Source: Bryobacterales bacterium
GTDB lineage: Bacteria; Acidobacteriota; Terriglobia; Bryobacterales; Bryobacteraceae
Assembly: GCA_016789785.1 (NCBI GenBank)
Contig: JAEUQE010000001.1
Span: 45,958-109,957 of the forward strand
DNA: 64,000 nt
Reading direction: 5' to 3'
Shown: one piece after another, positions 46,933 through 55,665 of the stretch
Numbering within the stretch: position 1 is the first letter of the stretch
Layout: every line of letters starts with the position of its first letter
Made by a program: the position numbers and the translations under genes
Notes under the pieces: generated by a model
The model's database searches: none
Seen by the model: only the letters and a program-made list of their open reading frames with translations
What the model was told of the DNA's origin: nothing

Positions 46933-47898
46933 ATGATTAAAGTAGAAGGCCTCACGAAACGCTACGCACGGAATGTGGCCGTTGACAACATCTCCTTCGA
47001 AGTCGAGAAAGGCCAAATCGTCGGATTTCTCGGACCGAACGGAGCCGGCAAGACGACCACGATGCGCGTGCTGACTTGCTTTCTGCCACCTACCGAAGGA
47101 AAGGCGCAGGTCGCCGGCTTCGATGTGATGGCGCAGTCCATGGATGTCAAGCGGCGAATCGGCTATCTCCCCGAGACCCCTCCGCTCTACCCGGAAATGG
47201 AAGTCTCCGAATACGTCGAGTTCGTCGGCAAGTTGAAGGGCGTGCCCAAAGCCAGCTTGCTGAAGAAGGTCGACGAGGTCTGTGAGCGATGCAACGTCGC
47301 CGACGTGAAATCGAAACTGATCTCGAAGCTTTCCAAAGGCTACAAGCAGCGCGTGGGACTCGCTTCGGCGATTATTCACAATCCCGATGTGCTGATCCTG
47401 GACGAGCCGACGGCGGGTCTCGATCCGGAGCAGCGCCGCGAAACTCTCCTGCTTATCAAGGAACTTGCGGGCGAGCACACCATCATTCTGAGCACGCACA
47501 TTCTGCCCGAAGTGGAACAGACCTGTGAGCGGGTGATTATCATCTCGAAGGGCAAACTGGTCGCGACCGATACCGTGGAGAATCTGAACAGCCGTCTTCG
47601 TGGCGCGGAACTGGTGGCCGTGGAAGTGGAGCCGCGCGGCGGAACTCTGGGCCGCGACACCGTTCAGCAGAAGCTCGAGCAGGTGGCCGGTGTAAGCCGC
47701 GTGGTGTTCAAGGAGCAGCGCAGTTCCCGGCTTCTGTTTGAGGTGGAGAGCCAGCAGGGCCGTTCCATCCGGGGCGATGTCGCGCGGGTGGTGGTGAACT
47801 CCGATTGGAACCTTACGGAACTTCATCCAATGGGTCTGAGCCTGGAGGAGATCTTCATCCAGCTCACGTCGAGCACCGAAAAGGGAGGTGCCAAGTGA
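46933..47898 (+). CDS. ABC transporter ATP-binding protein (GldA-type)
   Basis: A 321-residue ABC ATPase with Walker A GPNGAGKT at about residues 34-41, the signature LSKGYKQR, Walker B VLILDEPTAGLD and the H-loop STHILPEVEQ. A C-terminal domain of about 100 residues follows the ATPase part, as in GldA and Nod-like exporters. It energises the adjacent permease. The gene starts the four-gene cluster with permease, GldG-like and DUF4340 proteins. The 273 bp upstream (46660-46932) show no gene. Confidence 0.95.
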   Translation: MIKVEGLTKRYARNVAVDNISFEVEKGQIVGFLGPNGAGKTTTMRVLTCFLPPTEGKAQVAGFDVMAQSMDVKRRIGYLPETPPLYPEMEVSEYVEFVGKLKGVPKASLLKKVDEVCERCNVADVKSKLISKLSKGYKQRVGLASAIIHNPDVLILDEPTAGLDPEQRRETLLLIKELAGEHTIILSTHILPEVEQTCERVIIISKGKLVATDTVENLNSRLRGAELVAVEVEPRGGTLGRDTVQQKLEQVAGVSRVVFKEQRSSRLLFEVESQQGRSIRGDVARVVVNSDWNLTELHPMGLSLEEIFIQLTSSTEKGGAK

Positions 47899-48668
47899 AT
47901 ATTGGCAACGTTTGGATTCTCTGTAGAAAAGAACTGAAGAGCTACTTCGCTTCCCCGATTGCGTACGGCTTGATGGCGTTCTTCGCCCTGATCTGCGGCT
48001 ACTTCTTTTATGCGGCGACCGCGATCTTCGTTGTGCGCAGTACCGATCCCATGATGGCGCAGCGCCCCATGCCGATGGATGTTACCGAGTGGGTGATCCG
48101 GCCCGTGCTGATGAACGCCAGCGTTCTGGGCCTGTTCATGATTCCAATGATCACGATGCGCCTCTTCGCCGAAGAGAAGCGCTCGGGAACCATCGAGTTG
48201 CTGACCACGTCGCCCATTCGCGACATCGAGATCATTCTCGGCAAATGGTTCGCGGCTGTGATTCTCTATGCCAGTATTCTCGCCGTCTCGGCGGTGGATA
48301 TTTCGATCTTGTTCCTCTACGGCTCCCCGGAACTGAAGCCGATTCTGGTCGCGTATCTGGGATTGCTGCTGCAAGGCGCCTGCCTGCTGGCGATCGGCAC
48401 GTTCATCTCGAACACCACGCGCCACCAACTGGTGGCCGGGGCGGCGACGTTCGCAATCTGCCTGCTGCTGTGGGTGCTGGATTGGGTTTCTGCCTATGAC
48501 ACCACCGCCACGGGCAAGGTGATTTCTTATATGTCGGTAATGGGCCACTTCGAAAACTTCGCCAAAGGTGTGTTGGATTCGAAGGATGTCATTTACTATT
48601 TGTCTGTGATTTTCCTGGGATTGTTCCTGACCACGCGGTCCATGGAATATCTGCGGTGGAGGGCGTAA
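47895..48668 (+). CDS. ABC-2 type permease (GldF-type)
   Basis: A 257-residue membrane protein with six predicted helices, starting VWILCRKELKSYFASPIAYG and containing the permease pattern RLFAEEKRSGTIELLTTSPI. It begins with GTG overlapping the ATPase stop as GTGA, so the two are translationally coupled. With the ATPase it forms an exporter resembling the Bacteroidetes gliding system GldA-GldF, although in Acidobacteria the substrate and any link to motility are unknown. Confidence 0.93.
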   Translation: MNIGNVWILCRKELKSYFASPIAYGLMAFFALICGYFFYAATAIFVVRSTDPMMAQRPMPMDVTEWVIRPVLMNASVLGLFMIPMITMRLFAEEKRSGTIELLTTSPIRDIEIILGKWFAAVILYASILAVSAVDISILFLYGSPELKPILVAYLGLLLQGACLLAIGTFISNTTRHQLVAGAATFAICLLLWVLDWVSAYDTTATGKVISYMSVMGHFENFAKGVLDSKDVIYYLSVIFLGLFLTTRSMEYLRWRA

Positions 48669-50051
48669 ATGAGCTGGATGCAAGCACGTCAAACGAAATT
48701 CTGGAGTTACGCGTCGGTCTATCTGCTGGTGGTGCTGGCGATCCTGGGCGCCGTGAACTGGCTCGCGCAACGTCATGTCAAGACCTGGGATTCCACCGCC
48801 AACAAACGGTTCAGCCTTTCGGACCAGACCGAGAAGATCGTGAAGGGCTTGAAGCAGGATGTCAAGGTTGTCCATTTTGATCAGACATCCCGCTTTCCGC
48901 AGGCCAAGGATCTGCTCGACCGCTATGACGTCATGTCGACGAAGCTATCGGTGGAGTACATCGATCCCGACAAGAAGCCCATGGTCGCGAAGGGATACGG
49001 TCTGCGCACGATTCCCGCCACCTACGTCGAGATCGGCGGCAAGCGCGAAGAAGCACGGAGTCTGACCGAGGAAGAGATGACCAGCGCGCTGGTGCGCGGT
49101 CTGAAGCCGGGCGATCGCGTGGTGTGCTCCGTGCAGGGTAGCGGCGAGCATAGCTTCGACGATATGGACCGCTCCAACGGCTACTCGACCATCAAGACAC
49201 TGCTCGAGCGCAACAACTACAAGACCAGAAGCATCCGGTTGATCGAGAAACCGGAGATCCCGAAGGATTGCACCATTACACTGGTGGCTGGACCGCGGTT
49301 CGACTACCTGCAGCCCGCGGTGGATGCGCTTCGCGCGCATTTCCTCGCCGGTGGAAAGATCTTTTTCCTGGTGGATCCGCCCTTGAAGATGGCGCGGTCG
49401 GAGGTGGCTGATAATGCCGCGCTGATGGCGCTTCTGGAAGACCTTGGCGTTACCGCGCGCAAGGATCTGATTCTGGACACGAGCGGAGTCGGCCAGATCT
49501 TCGGGTTGAGTGAAGTGGTGCCGCTGGTGATGACCTATGAGTCGCACGTGACGGTCCGCGACATGCGTGAGACGGCGACAGCCTATCCGCTGGCGCGCTC
49601 GCTCGAGACCAAGGCGACCAGCATCGCGCAGGTCGAGAAGTTGTTCTCCACCAGTGCCAACAGCTATGCGACGGAGAACCTTTCGTCCGCGGAGATCCGG
49701 ATCAACCCGGACAAAGACAAGAAGGGTCCGCACCTGCTCGGCATGGCCGGAACCAGCACCGGCGGAACGGGTGGTCCGGAAGGGTCAAAGGGCCGCTACG
49801 TCGTGGTCGGCTCCTCGGGTTTCATGGCCAACAGCCTGATCGGATTTAACGGCAACCGCGACATGGCGTTGAACCTCTTCAACTGGCTCTCCGCCGACGA
49901 GGATCTCATCTCCATCCGTCCGAAGGATCCGCAGGATCGCCGCCTCAACCTTACCCGTTCCCAGATGCGCCTGGTCGCCTATTCGAGTTTGTTGATTCTG
50001 CCGCTGATGGTGCTCATCGCGGGCGTCAGCGTCTGGTGGAAGAGGAGATAA
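48669..50051 (+). CDS. GldG-like ABC-associated protein
   Basis: A 460-residue protein with one N-terminal helix (VYLLVVLAILGAVNWLAQR), a large extracytoplasmic domain of the ABC_transp_aux (GldG) type (RFSLSDQTEKIVKGL, QGSGEHSF, GGKIFFLVDPP) and one C-terminal helix (LILPLMVLIAGVSVWW). Such proteins cooperate with ABC-2 exporters on the outer face. Start and stop abut the permease gene (TAA then ATG). The domain order is normal. Confidence 0.93.
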   Translation: MSWMQARQTKFWSYASVYLLVVLAILGAVNWLAQRHVKTWDSTANKRFSLSDQTEKIVKGLKQDVKVVHFDQTSRFPQAKDLLDRYDVMSTKLSVEYIDPDKKPMVAKGYGLRTIPATYVEIGGKREEARSLTEEEMTSALVRGLKPGDRVVCSVQGSGEHSFDDMDRSNGYSTIKTLLERNNYKTRSIRLIEKPEIPKDCTITLVAGPRFDYLQPAVDALRAHFLAGGKIFFLVDPPLKMARSEVADNAALMALLEDLGVTARKDLILDTSGVGQIFGLSEVVPLVMTYESHVTVRDMRETATAYPLARSLETKATSIAQVEKLFSTSANSYATENLSSAEIRINPDKDKKGPHLLGMAGTSTGGTGGPEGSKGRYVVVGSSGFMANSLIGFNGNRDMALNLFNWLSADEDLISIRPKDPQDRRLNLTRSQMRLVAYSSLLILPLMVLIAGVSVWWKRR

Positions 50052-50057
50052 GCCGCA

Positions 50058-51392
50058 ATGCAGATGCGTGGGTTACTCATTGCCGTTGTTGTACTGGCTG
50101 TTCTGGGTGGCCTGGTTTACTGGTCGGACAAGGTGAAGAAGGAAGAGGAGAAGAAGGGGTCCCCGGATTCTCCGAAGATTCTCGCCATCCCTGAGGACCA
50201 GGTGACTCAGGTGGAGATCCGCCGCAAGGACGGGAAGAATACGACGATCAAGAAGGCTGATAAGTGGCAGATCGTTGCTCCGGAGAAGCTCGGCGTGGAT
50301 CAGGACGTGGTCAACTCGATGCTCTCCACCGTGGCGAGTCTGAACTCGGACCGGTTGGTGGAAGAGAACACTTCCGATCTGGCCAACTATGGATTGAACG
50401 CACCGAACGTCGAGGTCACCATCACGCAGAAAGACGGCAAGTCGTCGAAGCTGCTGATCGGCGATGAGACCGCCACCGGAAACGGCTTCTTCGCGAAGCT
50501 CGGTTCCGAGAACAAGGTCTACACGATCGGCAGCTTCGTCAAGACGTCGCTCGACAAGACCCCTCAGGAAATCCGCGACAAGCGTCTGCTGGCGTTCGAT
50601 TCCGATAAGCTCACCCGCGTTGAATTGGCCGCGAAGGGCACGCCAGTGGAGTTCGGCAAGAACAGCCAGAACGAATGGCAGATCGTGAAACCCAGGCCTT
50701 CGCGCGCCGACAACTGGGGCGTGGAGGAACTGGTTCGAAAGATCAAAGACGCGAAGATGGACACCAACATCTCCGAGGAGGACGCAAAAAAGGCCGATGC
50801 GGGCTTCGCCTCCGGCACGAAGATTGGTGTCGCGCGGCTCACCGATGCAGCCGGCACGCACGAAATTGAGGTCCGCAAAAAAGAGAACGACTATTTTGCG
50901 AAGGGCAGCGGGATTCCCGGTGTCTACAAGGTCCCCAATGAACTCGGCGAGGGCATGAACAAGGGTGTCGACGATTTCCGCAACAAGAAGGTGTTCGACT
51001 TTGGCTTCAGCGATCCCAGCCGGATTGAAGTCAGGATCGGCAGCGAGACGAAGGTTTATCAGAAGTCTGGCGAGAAGTGGATGCTCGGCAATCAGCAGAT
51101 GGACTCGGTGAGCGTGCAGTCGTTCGTCGACAAGCTGCGCGACCTTTCGGCGGTGTCGTTTGAGGAAGGTGGAGTGTCGAACCCGGCGATCGAAATCAAG
51201 CTCACGGCGAAGGAGGGCAAGCTGGTGGATCATGTGCTGATTGCGGCGGTTGGCACCGGCGCTCACGCGATTCGCCAGGGCGAGCCGGCGATCTACGTGA
51301 TGGGTCCTGGCGCCATTGAGGATCTGAAGAAGGCGGCCGGTGACGTAAAACCTCCAGCGCCTCCAGAGAAGAAAGACGAGAAAAAGAAGTAA
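50058..51392 (+). CDS. DUF4340 domain-containing membrane-anchored protein
   Basis: A 444-residue protein with an N-terminal membrane segment (GLLIAVVVLAVLGGLVYW) and repeated DUF4340 units in a long extracytoplasmic part (QVEIRRKDGKNTTIKKADKWQIVAPEK; VELAAKGTPVEFGKNSQNEWQIVKP; IEVRIGSETKVYQKSGEKWML). The tail is Pro/Lys-rich. DUF4340 proteins are a regular companion of GldG-like ABC systems. It lies 6 bp after the GldG-like gene and directly before pncB. Its function is not established. Confidence 0.93.
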   Translation: MQMRGLLIAVVVLAVLGGLVYWSDKVKKEEEKKGSPDSPKILAIPEDQVTQVEIRRKDGKNTTIKKADKWQIVAPEKLGVDQDVVNSMLSTVASLNSDRLVEENTSDLANYGLNAPNVEVTITQKDGKSSKLLIGDETATGNGFFAKLGSENKVYTIGSFVKTSLDKTPQEIRDKRLLAFDSDKLTRVELAAKGTPVEFGKNSQNEWQIVKPRPSRADNWGVEELVRKIKDAKMDTNISEEDAKKADAGFASGTKIGVARLTDAAGTHEIEVRKKENDYFAKGSGIPGVYKVPNELGEGMNKGVDDFRNKKVFDFGFSDPSRIEVRIGSETKVYQKSGEKWMLGNQQMDSVSVQSFVDKLRDLSAVSFEEGGVSNPAIEIKLTAKEGKLVDHVLIAAVGTGAHAIRQGEPAIYVMGPGAIEDLKKAAGDVKPPAPPEKKDEKKK

Positions 51393-52736
51393 GTGCCCGA
51401 GGCGATTCTCACGGACCTCTATCAGTTGACGATGGCGGCGGGCTACTTCGCTGCCGGAAAGGTTCAGGAGAAAGCGACCTTTGAGCTATTCGTCCGGAGA
51501 CTTCCGGCGAACCGTAACTATCTGATTGCAGCAGGACTGGAGCAGGCCGCCGCCTATCTCCAGTCCTTTCGTTTTTCCGAAGACGAAATCAGGTATCTGC
51601 GCGGTCTCGCGCAGTTGCGGCACGCCCCGGCGGAGTTCTTCGACTATTTGCGCGATCTTCGTTTCACCGGCGATGTGTTCGCCGTGGCCGAAGGCACGCC
51701 CGTATTTCCCGGTGAGCCAATTCTGACGATCCGCGCTCCGATCATTGAAGCGCAAATTCCCGAGACGTATCTGCTGGCTGCGGTGTCCTTTCAAAGCCTC
51801 ATCGCAACCAAGGCGTCGCGAGTGGTCCAATCTGCTGGCGGGCGCCCCGTGGTCGAGTTCGGCACCCGGCGCGCACATTCCCCGCAAGCGGGCACGCTGG
51901 CTGCGCGCGCGGCGTATGTGGGAGGCTGCGCGGGCACAAGTAACCTGCTCGCCGGCATGCGCTATGGAGTGCCGGTGTTTGGCACCGCGGCGCATAGTTG
52001 GACGCAGGCCTTTCCCAGCGAGATTGAGTCGTTCCGTAAGTTGCAGGAGTTGCTCGGCGAGCAAACCGTGCTTCTGATCGACACTTACGACACCCTCGAA
52101 GGAGCGAGGCGCGCCGCTGCCGTTGGAAAACCTCTTTGGGGGGTACGGCTGGATAGTGGCGATCTCGGCCAGTTGTCGCGGGATGTGCGGGCGATCCTTG
52201 ACCAGGCTGGTCTGCAAGATGTGAAGATCATGGCCAGCGGCGATCTCAACGAATACAAGATCCGCGACCTCCTCCATGCGGGTGCGCCGGTGGACGCATT
52301 CGGCGTTGGCACCGACCTGGCGACTTCGCTCGATGCGCCGAGTCTCGCCGCTGTCTACAAGATGGTGGAAGTGCGGAGCGGCGGACGTCCTCGTTTCACC
52401 GCGAAGTTCAGCGAGAACAAGGCAACGTACGGCGCTCCGAAGCAGGTGTTCCGGTTTGCGGATCGCGATGTCATCGGCTGCACCTGGGAGTGTATCTCCT
52501 GCGGCGGCGGCACCGAGGCATTGCTACGGCCCTTGATGTTGCAGGGAGAGATTGTGGATCCGCCGGTACCCGGCGCGCAGGCCGCCCGGGAACGGGCCCG
52601 CGAGTGTCTCGGGAAACTGCCCGCGCACCTGATGGCGCTTGAGACCTCTACCAAGCCCTGGAATATCGAATTGAGCGAAGAACTGCTGGAAGTGAATCAG
52701 AAGCTTCGCGAGGCTCAGCAAGCGGGTGGCGCATGA
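51393..52736 (+). CDS. pncB: nicotinate phosphoribosyltransferase
   Basis: A 447-residue type II phosphoribosyltransferase-fold enzyme of the nicotinate branch: LTDLYQLTMAAGYF at the start, FELFVRRLPANRNYLIAAGLE, EFGTRRAHSPQAG with the catalytic His (autophosphorylated), and GVRLDSGDLGQLSRDVR. It makes nicotinate mononucleotide from nicotinate and PRPP, using ATP, in the Preiss-Handler route. The GTG follows directly on the DUF4340 stop. Its stop overlaps the pncA-like gene start (ATGA), so the two work together in NAD salvage. Confidence 0.96.
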   Translation: MPEAILTDLYQLTMAAGYFAAGKVQEKATFELFVRRLPANRNYLIAAGLEQAAAYLQSFRFSEDEIRYLRGLAQLRHAPAEFFDYLRDLRFTGDVFAVAEGTPVFPGEPILTIRAPIIEAQIPETYLLAAVSFQSLIATKASRVVQSAGGRPVVEFGTRRAHSPQAGTLAARAAYVGGCAGTSNLLAGMRYGVPVFGTAAHSWTQAFPSEIESFRKLQELLGEQTVLLIDTYDTLEGARRAAAVGKPLWGVRLDSGDLGQLSRDVRAILDQAGLQDVKIMASGDLNEYKIRDLLHAGAPVDAFGVGTDLATSLDAPSLAAVYKMVEVRSGGRPRFTAKFSENKATYGAPKQVFRFADRDVIGCTWECISCGGGTEALLRPLMLQGEIVDPPVPGAQAARERARECLGKLPAHLMALETSTKPWNIELSEELLEVNQKLREAQQAGGA

Positions 52737-53338
52737 GAACCGCGTTCTTTGACGTCGACACGCAGCTCGATTTCCTGTATCCCGCCGGTGCGTTGTACGT
52801 GCCGAAAGCGGAAGCGCTGGAGCCAGGGATTGCCGCGTTGAACCGGCTTGCGGCGTTGCATGGGATCGTTGTGATCTCGACCATGGACGCACATACCGAA
52901 GACGACATCGAGTTCCATCAGTGGCCGCCTCACTGTGTTTCGGGCACCGCGGGCCAACACAAGCCTGCCTCGACGTTGCTCGACCGGAGAGTGACTGTGC
53001 CGAGCGCGCCCATGCCGTGGAAGATCGAAGGCGCACACCAGATCCTTCTCGAAAAGCAAACGACAGACTGTTTCACCAACGCCAATCTGACGGCGCTGTT
53101 GGATGCGCTTCAGGTGCAGCGGGCGGTGGTCTATGGCGTGGTGACCGAGATCTGCGTGAAGAATGCGGCGCTTGGTTTATTGAACACAGGGCGGCAGGTG
53201 GAGGTAGTGACGGACGCGGTGGAGTGCCTCAACGAAGCGGCCGCCCGGGAATTCTACGCCGAACTTACACGCCGCGGAGGCCGGCTGGTCGATCTTGCAA
53301 GCGTCGAAGCGGAAATCCGCAGTTACGCGATATCCTAA
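52733..53338 (+). CDS. pncA: nicotinamidase (isochorismatase family)
   Basis: A 201-residue cysteine hydrolase with the triad Asp9 (DVDTQLDF), Lys108 (LLEKQTTDCF) and Cys141 (TEICVKNAA). Metal ligands are suggested by Asp52 and His54 in MDAHTEDD, and the nicotinamidase-type WPPHCVSGTAGQ is present. It converts nicotinamide to nicotinate, the substrate of the adjacent pncB. The ATG overlaps the pncB stop (ATGA). Specificity is strongly supported by this coupling, though other isochorismatase-family amidases look alike. Confidence 0.93.
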   Translation: MRTAFFDVDTQLDFLYPAGALYVPKAEALEPGIAALNRLAALHGIVVISTMDAHTEDDIEFHQWPPHCVSGTAGQHKPASTLLDRRVTVPSAPMPWKIEGAHQILLEKQTTDCFTNANLTALLDALQVQRAVVYGVVTEICVKNAALGLLNTGRQVEVVTDAVECLNEAAAREFYAELTRRGGRLVDLASVEAEIRSYAIS

Positions 53339-53342
53339 GAGT

Positions 53343-54206
53343 ATGCGTCTTTTCCTGGGAGTTATCCCTGTAATCCTGCTGTCTCAAGCCCCTGCCATTG
53401 CGCAGGCTCCCGCAGCCCCCGCAAAGCCCGCCACGGCCGCAAAGCCTGCTACTGCTGCGAAGCCAGTTACCGCCGCGAAGCCTGCCGCTGCCGCGAAGCC
53501 AGCGACTGCTGCCAAACCCGCCTCTGCCGCGAAACCCGTGACTGCCGCAAAGCCCGCCGGCGCGGCTAAGGCCAAGTCGCCCGCCGCTTCGAAAGCCGGA
53601 GCGTTGACGCCGAACACGGATGATGAGAAGACCATCTACGCGCTCGGCCTCTCCGTTCACCGTTCGCTCGGGCAATTCGATCTCTCACCCGCCGAACTGG
53701 AACTGCTCAAGCAGGCAATCACTGACGCGGCCGCAGGCAATCCTGCCGTCGACATCAACGAATGGGGCCCGAAGTTCCAGACGCTCGGCCAGACGCGATC
53801 CTCGCGTGTTCTAGAGCGTGAGAAGGCATCGTCGAAGGCGTTTCTCGACATGCAGAGCGGCCAGGTGGGCGCGCAGAAAACCGAATCCGGTATTGTGTAT
53901 TTCGATCTCGTCCCCGGTAACGGCCCATCGCCGAAAGCCTCGGATACGGTGAAGGTGCACTACAAGGGCACGCTCGTCAACGGAACCGAGTTCGATAGTT
54001 CGTACAAGCGCAATCAACCCGCCGAGTTTCAGCTTACTGGTGTCATCCGCTGCTGGACCGAAGGGCTGCAAAAAATGAAGGTCGGCGGCAAGGCCCGGCT
54101 GATCTGCCCTGCGGATCTTGCCTATGGTGACCAGGGCCGCCCCAGCATTCCTCCGGGCTCCACGCTGATCTTCGAAGTGGAATTGCTCGGGATTGGGGGG
54201 CAGTAG
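53343..54206 (+). CDS. exported FKBP-type peptidyl-prolyl isomerase with Ala-Lys-Pro repeat linker
   Basis: A 287-residue protein. After a signal peptide (MRLFLGVIPVILLSQAPAIAQ) come eight AKPxxA hexapeptides (residues 27-74), then a Mip/FkpA-like dimerisation segment (TIYALGLSVHRSLGQFDLSPAELELL). The C-terminal FKBP domain (about 180-285) has VKVHYKGTLVNGTEFDSSYKR, VIRCWTEGLQKMKVGGKARLICP and YGDQGRPSIPPGSTLIFEVELL. It speeds proline cis-trans isomerisation in the periplasm. The ATG at 53343 starts right at the signal peptide. It lies 4 bp after pncA. Confidence 0.95.
   Translation: MRLFLGVIPVILLSQAPAIAQAPAAPAKPATAAKPATAAKPVTAAKPAAAAKPATAAKPASAAKPVTAAKPAGAAKAKSPAASKAGALTPNTDDEKTIYALGLSVHRSLGQFDLSPAELELLKQAITDAAAGNPAVDINEWGPKFQTLGQTRSSRVLEREKASSKAFLDMQSGQVGAQKTESGIVYFDLVPGNGPSPKASDTVKVHYKGTLVNGTEFDSSYKRNQPAEFQLTGVIRCWTEGLQKMKVGGKARLICPADLAYGDQGRPSIPPGSTLIFEVELLGIGGQ
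53421..53564 (+). repeat. eight 18-bp (AKPxxA) coding repeats
   Basis: Eight in-frame 18-bp units encode AKPATA, AKPVTA, AKPAAA, AKPASA and similar hexapeptides. The codons vary between units, so the repeat is kept at the protein level rather than being a recent expansion. It forms a lysine/alanine/proline-rich, probably extended linker. Confidence 0.9.
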
Positions 54207-54209
54207 CTT

Positions 54210-55160
54210 CTACTGCTGCGGCATCTCCGCGTCCGGGGGCACGAACACGGTTCGCAAGCCCGACTCGGTGATCTCCAGCAGCCACAGCGGATCAGCCGAT
54301 ACCTCCGTCAGCCGGAAGATGCCGCTCCCTGACATGCGCACAATCCCGGTCGGGGAGCAGGGACACTGCGCCACACGGAGGCTCCCGTCTTCGAGATTCA
54401 CCTCGACTACCGACTCAATCGCGGGGTCGACCAGGAGGATGCGCCCTTCGGTCACGGCGGCCGCCGCATTGGACGTCGTTTCCCAGATCTTGCGGAACTC
54501 GATGTTTGCGGGCGCGCCTTGCACCACGGAGACACCATCTTCCGCGGCAATCAGCAAGGTTGTGCTTTTCTCCAGGAAGTTGAGCGACTTGGTGACCAGT
54601 TCCTGCTGCAGGGTCACGCGATTGGCATTCTCGTCCACCAGGATCACTTGCTTCTGCTCGGGATAAGCCAGTGCGACCAAAGCGCCGTCGTCGGAAACCG
54701 CCGCGCGAACCGGCGCACCTTCCACGGAGATATCAATCTCGCGTACCAGCGCCGGCTCCGAAGGCAACCCCTTGACCACGCGGACCATCTTTGGATCTTC
54801 GTAGATCAGCAGGGCGGACTCCCCGCGAGGGCTCAGCACCGTACGCGTAGCTCCATCGGGTACACCATCCAATCCGCGCGACGGCGTTTCGACGGGCCGC
54901 AGGTCCACCAGTTTCGCCGTCTTGGTATCTCCCGACAGAAATACCGCGAATTCCTGGCTGCCTGAAATCGACGCGTGCTTTACCGGGCCACCAAGGTCGA
55001 TGCCCTTGCCCAATACCGATGAGCCTGTAATGCCCAGCACCGGGCGGATCGACTCCTGCCGGCTATCCCACACCCAGCCCAGCATCGGCCCGCGAATTTG
55101 CGCGGACAGCGGTGCTAACAAGAACAAAACCAGTACCCACCCCGGGAAACGATACTTCAT
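54210..55160 (-). CDS. exported beta-propeller-like protein of unknown function
   Basis: A 316-residue protein with signal peptide KYRFPGWVLVLFLLAPLSAQ. The mature part has repeated strand units such as QEFAVFLSGDTKTAKLVDLR, GESALLIYEDPKMVRVVKG, GALVALAYPEQKQVILVDENANR and TTLLIAAEDGVSVVQG, consistent with a WD40/TolB-like propeller. No catalytic site is seen. It is convergent with the FKBP gene (3 bp apart). The start is the ATG at 55160, at the signal peptide. Confidence 0.8.
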   Translation of the reverse strand: MKYRFPGWVLVLFLLAPLSAQIRGPMLGWVWDSRQESIRPVLGITGSSVLGKGIDLGGPVKHASISGSQEFAVFLSGDTKTAKLVDLRPVETPSRGLDGVPDGATRTVLSPRGESALLIYEDPKMVRVVKGLPSEPALVREIDISVEGAPVRAAVSDDGALVALAYPEQKQVILVDENANRVTLQQELVTKSLNFLEKSTTLLIAAEDGVSVVQGAPANIEFRKIWETTSNAAAAVTEGRILLVDPAIESVVEVNLEDGSLRVAQCPCSPTGIVRMSGSGIFRLTEVSADPLWLLEITESGLRTVFVPPDAEMPQQ

Positions 55161-55332
55161 GGGAATAAAACCACCTTCTGCAATCATCCCTTTTGTATAG
55201 TGGCCGGTGCAAGGCAGGATTCTCTCTCCGGCTACACTGAAAATTCTGACCGGGTTCGCCGAGGCGCCACGCTCTGTCCGCTGGATGCATGGGACTGAGG
55301 TCAAAATGGTGTTCGGAGAGTTTCTCACATTT

Positions 55333-55665
55333 ATGTCCGGCTACTACCATCAGGATGATCTTGCGCGCTTCTCGTCTATCGGCGAAAATGCTCCCGAACT
55401 TTGGAAGAAGTTCTCGGAGTGGTATGGCGCCGTTTTCGCCGAGGGAGCGCTATCGGAGAGGGAGAAGTGTCTCATCGCCCTTGCCGTGGCGCATGCGGTG
55501 CAATGCCCATACTGTATCGACGCCTATACTCAGGCTAGCCTGGAGAAGGGATCAAACCTCGACCAGATGACCGAAGCGATCCACGTGGCGAGTGCAATCC
55601 GGGGTGGCGCATCGCTCGTACACGGCTTACAGATGCGGAATGCGGCCGCCAAGGTGAGCATGTGA
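55333..55665 (+). CDS. arsenosugar biosynthesis-associated peroxidase-like (AhpD/CMD fold) protein
   Basis: A 110-residue carboxymuconolactone-decarboxylase-fold protein with a CxxC pair (Cys58, Cys61 in AVQCPYCIDAYTQASLEKG), the redox site of AhpD-like proteins. By memory it matches the group that often carries selenocysteine and is paired with the ArsS radical SAM enzyme; here both positions are cysteine. The domain starts at MSGYYHQDDLARFSSIGE, so I used the ATG at 55333; the frame extends back to 55207. Its stop overlaps the arsS start (GTGA). Confidence 0.88.
   Translation: MSGYYHQDDLARFSSIGENAPELWKKFSEWYGAVFAEGALSEREKCLIALAVAHAVQCPYCIDAYTQASLEKGSNLDQMTEAIHVASAIRGGASLVHGLQMRNAAAKVSM

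Noticed and set aside
53421..53564. CRISPR-like or satellite array
   Set aside because: The 18-bp units are in frame, vary at third bases and encode AKPxxA hexapeptides within the FKBP protein, so they are a coding repeat.
55207..55332. N-terminal extension of the peroxidase-like protein
   Set aside because: The family domain begins at the ATG at 55333, and the extension has no domain features; it probably contains the promoter of the pair, though the later start has only a weak ribosome site.
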